A stretch of DNA of 64,000 nt from JABMOV01 sp964654545 (lineage in GTDB: Bacteria > Fidelibacterota > Marinisomatia > Marinisomatales > JABMOV01), in contig CAZZIU010000008.1 in assembly GCA_964654545.1 (NCBI GenBank), positions 1 to 64,000 of the forward strand, written 5' to 3'. Below the pieces are notes generated by a model that had not been told where the DNA came from, ran no database searches, and worked only from the letters and a program-made list of their open reading frames with translations. Below, piece after piece: positions 54,256 through 63,632 of the stretch; the stretch's first letter is position 1, and the number at the start of each line of letters is the position of its first letter. Position numbers and translations under genes: made by a program.

Positions 54256-55532
54256 AGATATTATTTATTCTCTTTTACAATCTTATTCTTTATCCCATGC
54301 TATTTATCGTTGCAGCTATCGGTTCCATTTTTCATAAAAAATTACGAGAAGGCTTTATTGGCAAGTGGACCACAATAACAAGATTGAAAGCATATTTTAA
54401 TGGCTCTCACGGGGAACAAGTATATTGGTTTCACGCTGCTTCACACGGTGAATATTTACAGGCAAAACCGGTCATATCAGGTCTTAAAGAAGTTGAACCA
54501 AATGTAAAAATTATTGCCAGCTTTTTTTCACCATCAGGTTTCAACAATGTGGATGACCCAAATATTGATCTTAAAGTATACATCCCATTTGATTTTATTT
54601 GGTCCGTGAGAAGGATGTTAAAAATTGCCCATCCAAAGAAAATTATGTTTGCCGCCTATGATATTTGGCCAAATTTAATTTGGACTGCCTATTTCAGGAA
54701 CATTCCTACAACATTGTTCGCCGCTCATTTTGTAAAAGGTACCAGCAAACTGAAACCGTTTATTCGTTGGTTTTATAGAACGGTTTATGAATCAATCAGT
54801 TCAATTTATACCGTGGATGGGGATGACTATTTGCTTTTACAGCGTATTGTAAGGAAATACCACGGACCTGTGATCCGAGTGCTGGGTAATCCACGGTACG
54901 ATGAAGTAAAAAAACTTGCAGATGATTTCACACAAAAACGCACAATTTCAGTATTATTACGTGATAGACGTTTGGTCATTGGGAGTCTATGGCCTGAGGA
55001 TCAATCTGTCATAGAACAGCCTATCATTGATTTGCTCAACGAATACCATGATCTCAAGGTACTTTGGGTACCTCATGAACCAACTCCATCTTACATTGAA
55101 GAGTCGGTTCGTCGTTTTGAGGCAGAAGGGTTTGATGTTTCCATATTTAGATCAAAAAAGGCTCTCGAATTACCCCGATCCCGGGTAGTTATCGTTGGCG
55201 TTGTAGGCGTTCTATCAAAACTTTACTGGCAATGTCAAATTGCATATGTTGGTGGAGCCTTTTCCACCGGAGTACACAATGTGATGGAGCCAGCAATTGC
55301 CCGTCTTCCAGTATTGTTTGGTCCACGCTATGAAAATTCTCATGAGGCCAAAGAACTCATTGCCAACGGTGGTGGCAAAAATATTGAAACCAGCAGTGAG
55401 TTCTACCAGCAGATGCGGGTGCTGATTGATGATACCAATACATTTTTAAAAGCCAGTTATGCTGCTACAGAAGTGATTCACCAGAATTTAGGATCATCCA
55501 CTCGTGTAGTTCGCGGAATTTTACGAGATTAG
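54252..55532 (+). CDS. waaA: 3-deoxy-D-manno-octulosonic acid (Kdo) transferase
   Basis: The 426-residue protein has an N-terminal membrane helix (about 1-25) and the conserved W-F-H-A-A-S-H-G-E motif near residue 55, which holds the catalytic Glu. The C-terminal half has G-G-A-F-S-T-G-V-H-N-V-M-E-P-A (near 335). It adds Kdo to lipid A at the cytoplasmic face of the inner membrane. It overlaps the upstream gene by 4 nt. Its presence shows a diderm LPS-producing cell. Confidence 0.93.
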   Translation: MKILFILFYNLILYPMLFIVAAIGSIFHKKLREGFIGKWTTITRLKAYFNGSHGEQVYWFHAASHGEYLQAKPVISGLKEVEPNVKIIASFFSPSGFNNVDDPNIDLKVYIPFDFIWSVRRMLKIAHPKKIMFAAYDIWPNLIWTAYFRNIPTTLFAAHFVKGTSKLKPFIRWFYRTVYESISSIYTVDGDDYLLLQRIVRKYHGPVIRVLGNPRYDEVKKLADDFTQKRTISVLLRDRRLVIGSLWPEDQSVIEQPIIDLLNEYHDLKVLWVPHEPTPSYIEESVRRFEAEGFDVSIFRSKKALELPRSRVVIVGVVGVLSKLYWQCQIAYVGGAFSTGVHNVMEPAIARLPVLFGPRYENSHEAKELIANGGGKNIETSSEFYQQMRVLIDDTNTFLKASYAATEVIHQNLGSSTRVVRGILRD

Positions 55533-55533
55533 A

Positions 55534-56850
55534 TTGCTTTCTATTTCAGTTGGATTTGAACATTTTACAGAATCCGTTACAGCTTACCGATTTAATTCCG
55601 GTTTACATGTAATCTACGGCGAGAGTGGAGTTGGCAAATCGAATTTTGCAAGAATCCTTGCCAACGTGCCCATTAAGGATAAAACCAATTTTAGTATTAC
55701 AATAAACAATACTCCTGATGATATCTATTTGCTGGGTCAAAATCCGGATCATCACATAATAAGCCCCACACTTTTTGAAGAAATGGCTTTTAATTATGAG
55801 GCAATAGGATTGCCATTTCATGAAATTCAATTTCATATAAAAGAAATGCAAAATTACTGGGATTTTCTTCAATCACATAATAGGCATCCGGCAACATTAA
55901 GTGGTGGTGAAAAGGAAATCCTCAGTTTGGAAACTGGATTATCGCTAAATCCACAATTGTTGTTGCTTGATGACAGTCTTTCGTTTTTAGATGACAAAAC
56001 CAAAATGAAAGCATTGAAACGGATAAGGGATTGGGTAGTCAAAACCAAGTCCGATGTAGTGTGGTTTACCAGCGATAAAAATGATCTGAAATTTGGTGAT
56101 ACATGTCATGAGTTAACACTTTCCAGCTTGGTTCAAGTTGAGAAAGTTCTTTCTGTTGAATACGAAGAGAGAGTGAAGTCAAGAGGAAAATTGTCTTGGC
56201 GAGCCCATGAATTAACAATAAGTGTGGGGGATTCTACACTATTTGATGGTTTTTCAATTGAAATTGATGAAATAAGAGCCATGGGTATTACCGGTAGAAA
56301 TGGAAGTGGCAAATCCACGTTGGCACGAGTACTGGTAGGAATTAATAAACCTGAAGCAGGTGTAATGAATCTAACGATGGCAAATAAAGATCCTCTTCAG
56401 GTTGGATACCTTGATCAATTCCCGGAAAGAATATTGGGAACCATTACACTGCACGAATTTTGCTCAAAACTAATTTTCCACGGAAAACTTAAAACACACA
56501 AATACGATCGGATAATTTCAGAACTGGAAACACATCAGATCAACTGGAATATATTGAAATTTTGTTCGTTACCTGATATCCCATGGACATTGCTCCGCTT
56601 TACAATGGTTGTAATTCTGATTAATTGTGAATATGATGTTCTAATATTGGATGAACCCACATTTGGTTTAGGTGATCAACAAAAATTAACTTTGCACCGT
56701 GTTTTACGTGATTTTCTCACTCAAAAACACTTGGTTTTAATATCCCATGATTTAGAATTTGTACATTCGATTTGCGACAAAGTATTTTCAGTTGATCATT
56801 TAAAAATAGAACAACCAATTGGCAGAAAACAAGCGCACCAAAAACGGTAA
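55534..56850 (+). CDS. Two-domain ABC ATPase (EcfA-like) with one degenerate half
   Basis: This 438-residue protein fuses two ABC domains and starts at TTG directly after waaA. Domain 1 has Walker A G-E-S-G-V-G-K-S (29-36), signature L-S-G-G-E (about 121) and Walker B ending L-L-L-D-D, with Asp where the catalytic Glu is expected. Domain 2 has Walker A G-R-N-G-S-G-K-S-T (about 254), Walker B I-L-D-E-P (about 370) and switch His (I-S-H-D), but no recognisable LSGGQ. So one composite site looks competent and one degenerate. An EcfT or other membrane partner is not adjacent. The last 32 nt overlap the next gene. Confidence 0.85.
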   Translation: MLSISVGFEHFTESVTAYRFNSGLHVIYGESGVGKSNFARILANVPIKDKTNFSITINNTPDDIYLLGQNPDHHIISPTLFEEMAFNYEAIGLPFHEIQFHIKEMQNYWDFLQSHNRHPATLSGGEKEILSLETGLSLNPQLLLLDDSLSFLDDKTKMKALKRIRDWVVKTKSDVVWFTSDKNDLKFGDTCHELTLSSLVQVEKVLSVEYEERVKSRGKLSWRAHELTISVGDSTLFDGFSIEIDEIRAMGITGRNGSGKSTLARVLVGINKPEAGVMNLTMANKDPLQVGYLDQFPERILGTITLHEFCSKLIFHGKLKTHKYDRIISELETHQINWNILKFCSLPDIPWTLLRFTMVVILINCEYDVLILDEPTFGLGDQQKLTLHRVLRDFLTQKHLVLISHDLEFVHSICDKVFSVDHLKIEQPIGRKQAHQKR

Positions 56851-57403
56851 AGTAAAAATTACCGATCCAACCCGGGTTTTGACTCTGGCGAACCTGATTA
56901 GCCTGCTTCGGGCAATGATGGCGATACCGATTACCTATTCACTTCGCCATCCAGAATGGGCGTGGTATACGTTTGGTTTAATTTTATTAGCCGTAATCTC
57001 GGATGCACTTGATGGATTTTTTGCACGCCGTGCTCACGAAGTAACCCATATTGGCAAATGGCTCGATCCCATTGCTGATTTTATTGTGATTATAACCGTA
57101 GTCTACTTCCTGGTGTTGTTCGACAGATTTCCCGGATGGTTTTTCACAGTATATATCGTGCGATATATACTAATCGCCTTGCCTGCAATTTACCTGATTA
57201 ACCACACCCACTTTATTCTACAGGCGAATAAACCTGGGAAATGGGCTGCAGGTATTACCGCGCTTATGATAACATTGCATATATTTACTTTCCCCGCTTT
57301 GGATTGGCTCAGGATTGCTTCAATGGTCATATCATGCGTTCTTCTATCATGGAGTCTGGTTCTTTACATTAATCAGTTCTATCGTGAATACCAGAAAATT
57401 TAG
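56819..57403 (+). CDS. CDP-alcohol phosphatidyltransferase (PgsA-like)
   Basis: The 194-residue membrane protein has the CDP-alcohol motif D-A-L-D-G-F-F-A-R-R...G-K-W-L-D-P-I-A-D at about residues 61-84, plus four or five hydrophobic helices. It probably makes phosphatidylglycerol phosphate or a related phospholipid. It starts at TTG inside the end of the ABC gene (32-nt overlap). ftsY follows after 2 nt. Confidence 0.9.
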   Translation: MAENKRTKNGKVKITDPTRVLTLANLISLLRAMMAIPITYSLRHPEWAWYTFGLILLAVISDALDGFFARRAHEVTHIGKWLDPIADFIVIITVVYFLVLFDRFPGWFFTVYIVRYILIALPAIYLINHTHFILQANKPGKWAAGITALMITLHIFTFPALDWLRIASMVISCVLLSWSLVLYINQFYREYQKI

Positions 57404-57405
57404 CC

Positions 57406-58293
57406 ATGGCATTTTTAGGCAAAGTTTTCCAGGTACTTCAGCGTACTAGATCATCGCTTGCCCAAGCCTTTTCATCCCTGAAAGGATCAGTTCCGGACCC
57501 AGAGACCCTGGAGGATATAGAATACCAGCTATTAAGTGCTGATTTGGGCATTGAAACAACCGACTCCATTATGGAGATCATTAAAAAACCTGGCGATGGG
57601 GAAATAATTCCCCGAATCAAAAAACAATTGCAAACCTTGCTCCCTGAAAAAAATGATGCAATATCGCAGGGATATGAAATACCAATGGCAATTTTGATCG
57701 TTGGTGTGAATGGAACAGGAAAAACCACCTCCACTGCAAAACTTGCAGCGTATTATAGAAAAAAAGGGAAGAAGGTATTATTAATTGGTGCCGATACCTA
57801 CAGGGCTGCCGCTGTAGAACAATTGAGAATCTGGAGCAAACGTGTTGATATTCGGCTGGTTTGCAATGAAAAATCACAAGAACCATCATCCGTACTATTT
57901 GATGGGATGGAAGCTGCAAAAGCAGATCGTTCGGATCTAGTCATTGTTGATACAGCCGGGAGGTTACACACCTATACCAATCTGATGGTTGAATTGGAAA
58001 AAATGCATCGTGTTCTATCAATGCGATTTCCAGAATTCGGGCAGGAATCTTGGATTACCATTGATGCCAGCCTGGGTCAAAATTCGCTCATCCAGGCCAG
58101 AGAATTTGGCAAACATGTTAGTGTGTCCGGAGCTATACTAACAAAAATGGATGGAACTGCTAAAGGCGGGATTGTGTTTCCGCTATATCAGCAGCTTCAC
58201 ATCCCAGTCAATTTCATAGGAACCGGCGAATCATTAGACGACTTAGCACTATTTAATTCACAGGAATACCTGGATTCATTATTTGGTGAATAA
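57406..58293 (+). CDS. ftsY: Signal recognition particle receptor FtsY
   Basis: The 295-residue GTPase has a short N-terminal part and a complete NG domain: G-V-N-G-T-G-K-T-T (about 100-108), D-T-Y-R-A-A-A-V-E-Q-L, D-T-A-G-R-L-H-T, and T-K-M-D-G-T-A-K-G-G. The acidic A domain found in enterobacterial FtsY is absent, as in many bacteria. It docks ribosome-SRP complexes at the membrane. The stop shares one base with the rimO start. Confidence 0.95.
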   Translation: MAFLGKVFQVLQRTRSSLAQAFSSLKGSVPDPETLEDIEYQLLSADLGIETTDSIMEIIKKPGDGEIIPRIKKQLQTLLPEKNDAISQGYEIPMAILIVGVNGTGKTTSTAKLAAYYRKKGKKVLLIGADTYRAAAVEQLRIWSKRVDIRLVCNEKSQEPSSVLFDGMEAAKADRSDLVIVDTAGRLHTYTNLMVELEKMHRVLSMRFPEFGQESWITIDASLGQNSLIQAREFGKHVSVSGAILTKMDGTAKGGIVFPLYQQLHIPVNFIGTGESLDDLALFNSQEYLDSLFGE

Positions 58294-59582
58294 TGGATAA
58301 AGCAAAAGTAAATATTATCAGTCTTGGCTGCGCAAAGAATCTTGTTGATTCTGAAATATTGATTGGCGGATTAAAACAATCGAATCTAACAATTACACAT
58401 GAACCGGAAGAAGCAGACACCCTCATAGTGAATACCTGTGGTTTTCTTGATCAGGCACGAGAAGAGTCTATCGAAGTGATATTGCAGGCTGCAGAATTAA
58501 AAAAGACTGGGAACGCAAAACAACTGGTCGTGATGGGGTGCTTGTCAGAGCGCTATCCGGAGGAATTAAAAAAAGAGCTACCTGAGGTAGATCATTTTTT
58601 TGGTACGAATGACCATCGGCAAATCGTGTCTTTTCTCACTGGAAAACCGCATTCTAAAGATGATCCACTTTTCAGGAGGTCTTTATTAACACCAAGACAC
58701 TATGCCTACCTAAAAATTGCAGAAGGATGCGATAATGGATGTTCGTTCTGTAGTATTCCAATCATGCGTGGCTTTCAGGTAAGTAGACCAATCCCCACAA
58801 TTATTGATGAATCAAAGCGATTAGTGGCCAATGGTGTGAAAGAGATATTAGTTATTGCACAGGACACCACATCGTATGGTTGGGATTTAAAACAAAAAGT
58901 GTATTTAAGCGATTTAATTAAAGCTATAGATGAACTGGAATATCCTCCGCAATGGGTACGGATTCATTATGCCCATCCGGCACATTTATCCCAGAGAATT
59001 ATTGATGCAATGGCTGGTTCACGTTCCATATGTCGGTATCTTGATATTCCAATTCAACACGCGTCTGATACAATATTGACTTCAATGAAGCGTGGATTAG
59101 GACGTGTCGGTATATTGGATCGGATTCAACGATTACGAGATGCTATGCCTGATATTCGCTTAAGGACGACTGTCATTGTTGGTTATCCTGGGGAAACAGA
59201 TGAACAGTTTAAAGAACTGGAATCTTTTATTGAGGAAGTGCAATTCGATCGTTTGGGAATATTCACATATTCCGAAGAAGAAGGGACTGGTGCTGCTGTG
59301 CTGGAAGATAATGTACCCCGAGAAATTAAAGACGAAAGAAAAGCGATTTTAACTGATTTACATCATGACATTTCCGTAGAGAAAAATAAGGATTTTGAAG
59401 GCCAGATTATACAGGTGCTTATCGATGAAGTAAGTCCTTCGATTGCTATTGGAAGAACGCCTTATGATTCCCCGGATATTGATAATATTGTACGGATAAC
59501 CGGGGATTGTAGCATAGGGAATTTTTACAATGTAAGAATTACTGATTCAAATGCTTACGAACTTTTTGGTAAAATAGTGTAA
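58293..59582 (+). CDS. rimO: Ribosomal protein S12 methylthiotransferase RimO
   Basis: The 429-residue radical-SAM enzyme has an N-terminal UPF0004 domain (S-L-G-C-A-K-N-L-V-D-S-E), a radical-SAM C-D-N-G-C-S-F-C cluster motif (Cys146, Cys150, Cys153) and a C-terminal TRAM domain. It methylthiolates an Asp of S12 using two iron-sulfur clusters. The S-L-G-C-A-K-N-L-V-D-S-E start distinguishes it from MiaB. It is the last gene of the dense operon, with an 82-nt gap after it. Confidence 0.95.
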   Translation: MDKAKVNIISLGCAKNLVDSEILIGGLKQSNLTITHEPEEADTLIVNTCGFLDQAREESIEVILQAAELKKTGNAKQLVVMGCLSERYPEELKKELPEVDHFFGTNDHRQIVSFLTGKPHSKDDPLFRRSLLTPRHYAYLKIAEGCDNGCSFCSIPIMRGFQVSRPIPTIIDESKRLVANGVKEILVIAQDTTSYGWDLKQKVYLSDLIKAIDELEYPPQWVRIHYAHPAHLSQRIIDAMAGSRSICRYLDIPIQHASDTILTSMKRGLGRVGILDRIQRLRDAMPDIRLRTTVIVGYPGETDEQFKELESFIEEVQFDRLGIFTYSEEEGTGAAVLEDNVPREIKDERKAILTDLHHDISVEKNKDFEGQIIQVLIDEVSPSIAIGRTPYDSPDIDNIVRITGDCSIGNFYNVRITDSNAYELFGKIV

Positions 59583-59664
59583 TCAGAGTTGAGTTGAAAT
59601 AGGTAAATAAATATACATCTCTTTGTCATGGATGTGTAAATTTGCTTGGTACGGATTTCATTGA

Positions 59665-61326
59665 ATGAAAAACCTCATAACAAAACTAGTAATCTGCGTA
59701 TTTTTCCTTGCTGGTCTTCCTGATGGTCAAAACTCACTTTATGGTCAGGATGAAAAGAAAGAGCAAACCGGGAAAAAAAAGCGGCGCCCGCCTACAAAAA
59801 AGCCGGTAAAAAAGCGACCAACCAGCAAGAAAAAAAAACCAACTTCTTCGAAAAAGAAACGTAAACCATCGAGCAAAAAATCAACAAAAAAACGGCCTAC
59901 ATCAAAGCGAACCACTTCAAAAAAACGGCCACCTCAGGAACAGGCGAAGAAAAGAACAAGACCGAGAAGAAAACCGGTTCAAAAACAGGTTGAGCAAGAA
60001 CAAAAACCTGTAGTGTCTACACCAAAACCACCAGAAATCGACGTGATCTCATTGTCCAATGAGTTTAACACCCTGACAGATAGATTGGAATCAAGCTCGG
60101 CACAACTGGCTCATGCCACATCGTATTTACAACCTTTTGACAGGAAAAAAGTGGTTAAAATTGAAAATCGTGGAGCGGAAATTCCTCTTAGCAAATTGGA
60201 AGATACTGTTTTTAAGTCACCGGACAATCGAGAGGCCATGCGTGAGCTGGGTTTACGGTATGAAGCCGGGCAGCGATTTGATGATGCGAAAGATGTGTAC
60301 TTACGGTCTATCGCGAAGGATCCGTTAAATCCTGATAATCATTATTTTCTGGGGAGAGTGTATCAATCTCAAGGTGAGTTGCTCCGGGCTCAAATGGCAT
60401 ACGAAGAAGCGTTAGACCTAGATCCCAATCATAAAGCAACGCTGAACGCATTGGGAACCATAACAGGAGATGCGAATGCGGCGGAAATGTCACAGGATTT
60501 ATTGAATCGTTCAGCAATTCAGCAACCGAACGGTGTGGCACAGGAAATACAGTCAATCCAAAAATTAATCTATAGTAAGAATTTTACAGAAGCACTGTCT
60601 AAAACTGTGACTGCACTCAATTCCTTTCCCAATCAAAGTAATTTGTTGTACTTACAGGGTGTTTGCTTTGAAGAAACTGGACAGACGGTGGATGCCAAGA
60701 AAGCATACCAAAGTGCTATCCACGCTGATCCACAAAATGTGGAAGCTCATTTGGCGCTGGCAAACCATTACTACAGTCAGGGTAAATATATTTATGCGGC
60801 GATGGCATTCGGAGATGTGGTAATGATCAATCCTGGTGATACTGAAAGCAGGTATATGCAGGGGTTATGTTATTTTAATGCCACAGAGTGGAAGCGATGC
60901 ACTGCTGTTTGGGAACAACTATTACGAATTCAACCGAATCATCCATTGGTTTCCGCCCTGTTACCACAGACATATTACATCCTTGCAGTTGAATATAATC
61001 GTCAAGGAGATGCAACAAAAGGTCGCAATGCTTTCCAGAATGCAATTGGTATAAATCCAAACACGGGTCAGTGGTTGCCAGGATCCTATCGCACTCTGGG
61101 TAAATACTATCGCGAAAAAGGCATGTATAAAGAATCACTGGCGGCCTATCAGGAAACAGTGGAACTCCGGCCAAGTGACTCATTTGCCTATTTGGGAATG
61201 GGGATCACCTATTGGAGAATGAGCGAATCGCTGCTGGCAAAAGCAGCCTGGGAGAGAAGCTTGGAACTTAATCCTGGAAATAATGAAGCCAGGGGATGGT
61301 TAATCATCGCTGAAAACAACAAATAA
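59665..61326 (+). CDS. Secreted TPR protein with Lys/Arg/Pro/Ser/Thr-rich linker
   Basis: The 553-residue protein has a signal peptide (about 1-28, ending near S-L-Y-G-Q). A strongly basic low-complexity segment (about 30-115, K-K-R-P-T-S-K-K-like steps) follows, then a short helical region, then about ten TPR units (about 190-550, e.g. Y-E-E-A-L-D-L-D-P-N-H). TPRs scaffold protein assemblies. The basic part could bind peptidoglycan, LPS phosphate or nucleic acid; this is a guess. The next gene is another TPR-type protein. Confidence 0.85.
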   Translation: MKNLITKLVICVFFLAGLPDGQNSLYGQDEKKEQTGKKKRRPPTKKPVKKRPTSKKKKPTSSKKKRKPSSKKSTKKRPTSKRTTSKKRPPQEQAKKRTRPRRKPVQKQVEQEQKPVVSTPKPPEIDVISLSNEFNTLTDRLESSSAQLAHATSYLQPFDRKKVVKIENRGAEIPLSKLEDTVFKSPDNREAMRELGLRYEAGQRFDDAKDVYLRSIAKDPLNPDNHYFLGRVYQSQGELLRAQMAYEEALDLDPNHKATLNALGTITGDANAAEMSQDLLNRSAIQQPNGVAQEIQSIQKLIYSKNFTEALSKTVTALNSFPNQSNLLYLQGVCFEETGQTVDAKKAYQSAIHADPQNVEAHLALANHYYSQGKYIYAAMAFGDVVMINPGDTESRYMQGLCYFNATEWKRCTAVWEQLLRIQPNHPLVSALLPQTYYILAVEYNRQGDATKGRNAFQNAIGINPNTGQWLPGSYRTLGKYYREKGMYKESLAAYQETVELRPSDSFAYLGMGITYWRMSESLLAKAAWERSLELNPGNNEARGWLIIAENNK

Positions 61327-61361
61327 TTACCCGATCTACAGTTAAACTCACACCCATAATT

Positions 61362-62471
61362 ATGCGATATAAAGGTTTCCTGATTGTATTACTCATGTCA
61401 ATCAGTCTATCCGACGATGGATCTGAGATGGTTTGGAAGGGTGTCTATGCATTTTATAACTATGACAATGATTCCGCAGTTCGCATTTTAACCCTGGCAA
61501 GACATGATTATCCAGAGAATCCCGCCGTACACCTGACGTGGGCCGCTTCACGTTGGCTACACAGCCAGGCTACTGCTTCTCTGGAAGATTCGTACCAGGT
61601 GTTACAGGGAGATTTGGATGAAATAATTCCAGTATATAAATCCTTAACTGAAAAATATCCCGATGATCCTCAATATGCGCTGTTTTACGGGTCGGCAAAA
61701 GGATTAAGGGCCAGGGTTCATTTGGGAAAAAAGGAATGGATCTCAACACTGATTTCGGCGTACAGTGGATTTACTATAATAAAAGATGTTGCGGAAGAAA
61801 ACCCGGATATGCTGGATGCCCAATTACCAATTGGTCTGGTTGAATATTATGCGGGTATCAGTAGTGTTATCGTAAAGTGGGCTGTAACATTATTTGGCCT
61901 AGAAACGGAAAAATCCACCGGACTGGAGAAAATCGAAAAAGCTGCATCCATGGGAGATTGGTCGTGGATAGAAGCTTCGAGCATTTGCTCATTTCTTCAT
62001 CTGTATATTGAAAGCAAGCCCAACACATCGCTGGAATATTCCACGCGGTTGCATAAGGATTTTCCTCACAACTTTTATTTCCAGACGTTGTATGTGGAAG
62101 GTTTAATCAAAACCGGGCAGTTGGAAAAAGCCAGGTGTCAACTTGACTATATGTACACTGAGCTTGACAGCCTGACTGCAATTCAACACAACTGGTATTA
62201 TGCCTTCTGGTGTTATGAAGAGGCGTTGTTATCCTTTGCAAATGGGGATGTGACGCGAGCTCAATCTCTAGTGGATGAGTGTATCAATACATACCATGCT
62301 GAATTGGACATCATTTTGACCAACGCCTGGTTGTTAAAGGGGAAACTTCATGACCTGCAAATGGAGCGACAGCAGGCGGTGACAGCTTATATTAATTGCA
62401 TTGACAGAGATAATTACACTTCAGCAATCGATAGCGCGAAATCCTATTTGAATAAACCATTCACAAACTAA
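61362..62471 (+). CDS. Secreted helical-repeat (TPR-like) protein
   Basis: The 369-residue protein starts with a signal peptide (about 1-18) and is otherwise mostly helical pairs with TPR-like spacing (A-V-H-L-T-W-A-A-S-R-W, Y-A-L-F-Y-G-S-A-K-G). No catalytic motif was seen. It follows the larger TPR protein by 35 nt and may work with it in the periplasm. Confidence 0.75.
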   Translation: MRYKGFLIVLLMSISLSDDGSEMVWKGVYAFYNYDNDSAVRILTLARHDYPENPAVHLTWAASRWLHSQATASLEDSYQVLQGDLDEIIPVYKSLTEKYPDDPQYALFYGSAKGLRARVHLGKKEWISTLISAYSGFTIIKDVAEENPDMLDAQLPIGLVEYYAGISSVIVKWAVTLFGLETEKSTGLEKIEKAASMGDWSWIEASSICSFLHLYIESKPNTSLEYSTRLHKDFPHNFYFQTLYVEGLIKTGQLEKARCQLDYMYTELDSLTAIQHNWYYAFWCYEEALLSFANGDVTRAQSLVDECINTYHAELDIILTNAWLLKGKLHDLQMERQQAVTAYINCIDRDNYTSAIDSAKSYLNKPFTN

Positions 62472-62554
62472 AATGTATTATTTTCATGGGAAAACACTAT
62501 TAGAGAATTGACCTCTATCAGTAAGTTATTCCTTCGCAACATAACAGATTTCAA

Positions 62555-63631
62555 ATGATCAAGAGAAAACAAACAAGACAGATAATGGTCGGCAATGTAC
62601 CTATTGGTGGTAATGCACCAATTCCGGTTCAATCCATGACCACAACCAAAACGCATGATATTGTGGCCACGCTGAAAGAAGTTGAACGTCTTGAAGAAGC
62701 GGGCTGTCAGATTATTAGAATAACGGTTCCTGATCAAAAAGCTGCCACTGCGCTGGCAGAGATAAAAAAGGAAATGACGGTACCGATAGTGGCAGATATA
62801 CATTTTAATTATCGTATGGCATTAGAAGCGGTCGATGCAGGGGCAGATAAAATTCGAATAAATCCGGGAAATATTGGTGGTAACGACCGTGTGCAGGAAG
62901 TACTGACGAAAGTCAAAGCAGCCGGTCTCCCTATCCGAATTGGCGTGAATGCAGGTAGCCTGGAGAAGGATTTGATAGATAAATATGGCTTTCCTACCGC
63001 CGAAGCAATGGTGGAAAGCGCGGAACGGCACATCACAATTTGTCGCAAATTTGATTTTGATGAGTTGGTTGTGTCCCTAAAATCCTCTGATGTTCAGTTG
63101 ATGATAGATGCATATCGTCTTTTCTCAGAAAAATTTGATTATCCACTCCACTTGGGCGTCACGGAAGCTGGTCCAAAATCGTCTGGAACGATTAAATCAT
63201 CTGTAGGCATTGGTACATTACTCGCAGAGGGCATCGGTGATACGATCCGGGTGAGCCTGACGGATGATCCGGTTGAAGAAGTGGTTGCGGGATTTGAAAT
63301 ATTGAAATCACTTGGATTAGCGAGTAAAGGCGTCACAATTGTAGCCTGTCCAACCTGTGGGCGACTGGAAGTAGATCTGTTTAAAATCGCACGAGAAATG
63401 GAAGACCGTTTACGTCATGTCAAAACGCCAATGTCGATTGCACTGATGGGTTGTGCAGTCAATGGACCGGGAGAAGCTTCTCACACGGATTTGGGAATAG
63501 CATTCGGAAAAGGGAGTGGACATTTATATTATAAAGGTGAAAATTTAGGTAAGGTTACAGAATCGGATGCACTGGATAAACTTGAAGAAGTGATTATCCG
63601 ATTTGAAGATGAGCAAGCCAATGGAGGCTAA
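62555..63631 (+). CDS. ispG: 4-hydroxy-3-methylbut-2-en-1-yl diphosphate synthase
   Basis: The 358-residue enzyme catalyses the penultimate step of the MEP isoprenoid pathway. The iron-sulfur ligands are Cys265 and Cys268 (A-C-P-T-C-G-R) and Cys300 (M-G-C-A-V-N-G-P-G-E-A). The N-terminal TIM-barrel markers (V-G-N-V-P-I-G-G, V-Q-S-M-T-T-T-K-T, D-I-H-F) are present, and the length is that of the bacterial short form. It supplies isoprenoid precursors for enzymes such as the polyprenyl synthase at 52255. Confidence 0.96.
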   Translation: MIKRKQTRQIMVGNVPIGGNAPIPVQSMTTTKTHDIVATLKEVERLEEAGCQIIRITVPDQKAATALAEIKKEMTVPIVADIHFNYRMALEAVDAGADKIRINPGNIGGNDRVQEVLTKVKAAGLPIRIGVNAGSLEKDLIDKYGFPTAEAMVESAERHITICRKFDFDELVVSLKSSDVQLMIDAYRLFSEKFDYPLHLGVTEAGPKSSGTIKSSVGIGTLLAEGIGDTIRVSLTDDPVEEVVAGFEILKSLGLASKGVTIVACPTCGRLEVDLFKIAREMEDRLRHVKTPMSIALMGCAVNGPGEASHTDLGIAFGKGSGHLYYKGENLGKVTESDALDKLEEVIIRFEDEQANGG

Positions 63632-63632
63632 A

